64,000 nt of DNA from Paramecium tetraurelia (Eukaryota > Ciliophora > Oligohymenophorea > Peniculida > Parameciidae), in contig NW_001799399.1 of the NCBI RefSeq assembly GCF_000165425.1, forward strand, positions 323,337 to 387,336, in the 5' to 3' direction. The position numbers and the translations under genes were made by a program. This document shows, piece after piece, positions 62,988 through 64,000 of the stretch (the first letter of the stretch is position 1; each line of letters opens with the position of its first letter). Under the pieces are notes generated by a model. It was not told where the DNA came from, made no database searches, and saw only the letters and a list, made by a program, of their open reading frames with translations.

Positions 62988-64000
62988 TCATTGGTTATAC
63001 ACAACCACTCGAAATTTTGTTAAAGGAATCTAATTAATTGAAATTCCGCTTATTCCCAGTGTTAATTGTTTTAATTGAGTTATTAGATTAGCTTGATTAA
63101 TAATATTTAAACAAGCAACATCATTAATAGAGCATTCTTTCGTATTGAATATAAGTTACTATAGATTCTTATATTCAATGATTATTAACATCATTTTATC
63201 AATGAACTCATCAGGAATCTGTTAGTGAGATAGATTGATGTATAATTGAGTCACATTTTCTCTTTTGATTCTTTCCAAATAAAACAAGAACATTTATTAG
63301 ACAATAGGTTTGCTGACACTCATTTGAATGATGTATTTTCTTCTTTTCTTCTCTTTAAAAGACTTGTCCAATTCTTCAAGTTATTGTTGTGAAAGCGAAG
63401 TAATCTATTTAAATTAACATATAAACTTAAATTCTTTCGGTTTTCTCTTCATACTTTAAGTATTCCAATTTCATGGGCAGCAGATTTTGGGCAGCACAAC
63501 CGACATCAATAAGAGAACATCTCTCAATGGGATTACGTAACAGCATATTCCTGATTAAACTCCCTAACATTTCCCTAATTTTAAAAATTACATACCCATA
63601 TTGTAATGAAACAAATTTCAATTTATTTTCAATAGCATCTTGTGAAATCAAATCCATCGGCAATGTGAGTGAAGCCATTGACAAAATTACCATCCCAATT
63701 TACCAAACATCGGTCTTGACTGAAAGATTTAAATTGCTTTTGAAACCGAATTGATTTGCTTATGAATTACTTTCAGGTGCTTGTAGAGCTTAATAATCAT
63801 TCCTTTCTTTATCATATTAAATGCGGTATTTCTTTTTGTAGGCAAGAATAGGAGATAATCCACCAACTTTAAATCCTTTTTTTTCATCATAAAACAAATA
63901 ACTTACAGAGAACTATTTCTAGAATATCTATAAGAATTATAAATATTAAGCCACTGTCACCAAAGTTATAATGGCTTCCACAATTACTTCTAACTGAAAC
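62988..64000 (-). CDS. Ser/Thr kinase with leucine-rich tail, 5' truncated
   Basis: The gene runs off the right edge, so only the C-terminal ~325 residues are present. The kinase end is visible: ALQAPES, then VKTDVWQIGMVILSMASLTL (the D-x-W-x-x-G of subdomain IX) and LGSLIRNMLLRNPIERCSLI (subdomain XI-like Arg-containing end). The activation segment looks divergent (SYLFYDEKKGFKVGGLSPIL). The final ~150 residues, after a 22-nt intron (GTTTATATGTTAA...AATAG), are leucine-rich-repeat-like: VTQLYINLSHQQIPDEFIDK, NLQQLIFNTKECSIND, ANLITQLKQLTLGISGISIN. Kinase plus LRR tail is a frequent ciliate combination. Stop TGA 62988-62990; 27 bases separate it from the mTERF-like start. Confidence 0.7.

Overview
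The window looks like somatic (macronuclear) DNA of a Paramecium-type ciliate. It is very AT-rich and gene-dense, and no long gene reads through with the standard code. Nearly all become continuous when TAA and TAG are read as glutamine and TGA is the only stop. Frames are interrupted by tiny introns of about 18-34 nt, mostly GTA...TAG (for example 147-170, 374-400 and 569-596 in the first gene, 27156-27180 in the L32 gene). Tryptophan is TGG in every conserved domain checked. I saw no transposon, retroelement, virus-like element or CRISPR array. Gene boundaries below come from hand reading with this code and splicing. Family calls rest on motifs, not database searches.

Layout. 1-5.8 kb: 3' end of a calcium-dependent protein kinase (+), a large helical-repeat protein (-) and a Myb/SHAQKYF protein (-). 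5.8-12.4 kb: a minus-strand block of SF-assemblin, a small unknown, PP2A catalytic subunit, a DYRK kinase and a coiled-coil protein. 13-18.2 kb: a basic mitochondrial-type protein and a coiled-coil protein (+), then a RAP-domain protein and a cytochrome b5 fusion (-). 19-27.4 kb: CDC50 subunit, small secreted Cys-rich protein, gamma-glutamyl hydrolase, cyclic-nucleotide-gated K+ channel, an E2-like protein, a TMEM86/YhhN protein and ribosomal protein L32. 27.5-34.3 kb: two helical proteins, an FHA protein, a multi-TM protein with two PX domains and an EF-hand protein. 34.7-35.8 kb: a perfect 46-bp palindrome, tRNA-Phe and a cystatin. 35.9-45 kb: a giant IQ/poly-Q basal-body-like protein and a giant ciliate TmcB-like membrane protein. 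45-51 kb: an unknown intronless gene, an NDR kinase, a FOP/FOR20-like gene and a second identical tRNA-Phe. 52-59 kb: a second TmcB-like gene, a PH-domain kinase and an unknown gene. 59.6-64 kb: a type I membrane protein, a twin-CX9C protein, an mTERF-like protein and the 3' part of a kinase with a leucine-rich tail.

There is no operon logic; neighbours are functionally mixed, as expected in a eukaryote. Some themes recur: phosphorylation signalling (CDPK, PP2A, DYRK, NDR, PH kinase, edge kinase), cilia/basal-body structure (SF-assemblin, FOP-like, IQ giant, coiled coils), and nuclear-encoded mitochondrial functions (RAP, mTERF, CX9C, basic protein). The most unusual items are the tandem-PX multi-TM protein, the palindrome beside the tRNA, the inverted tRNA-Phe duplication, the in-frame linker between the Myb and helical-repeat genes, and several unrecognised proteins.
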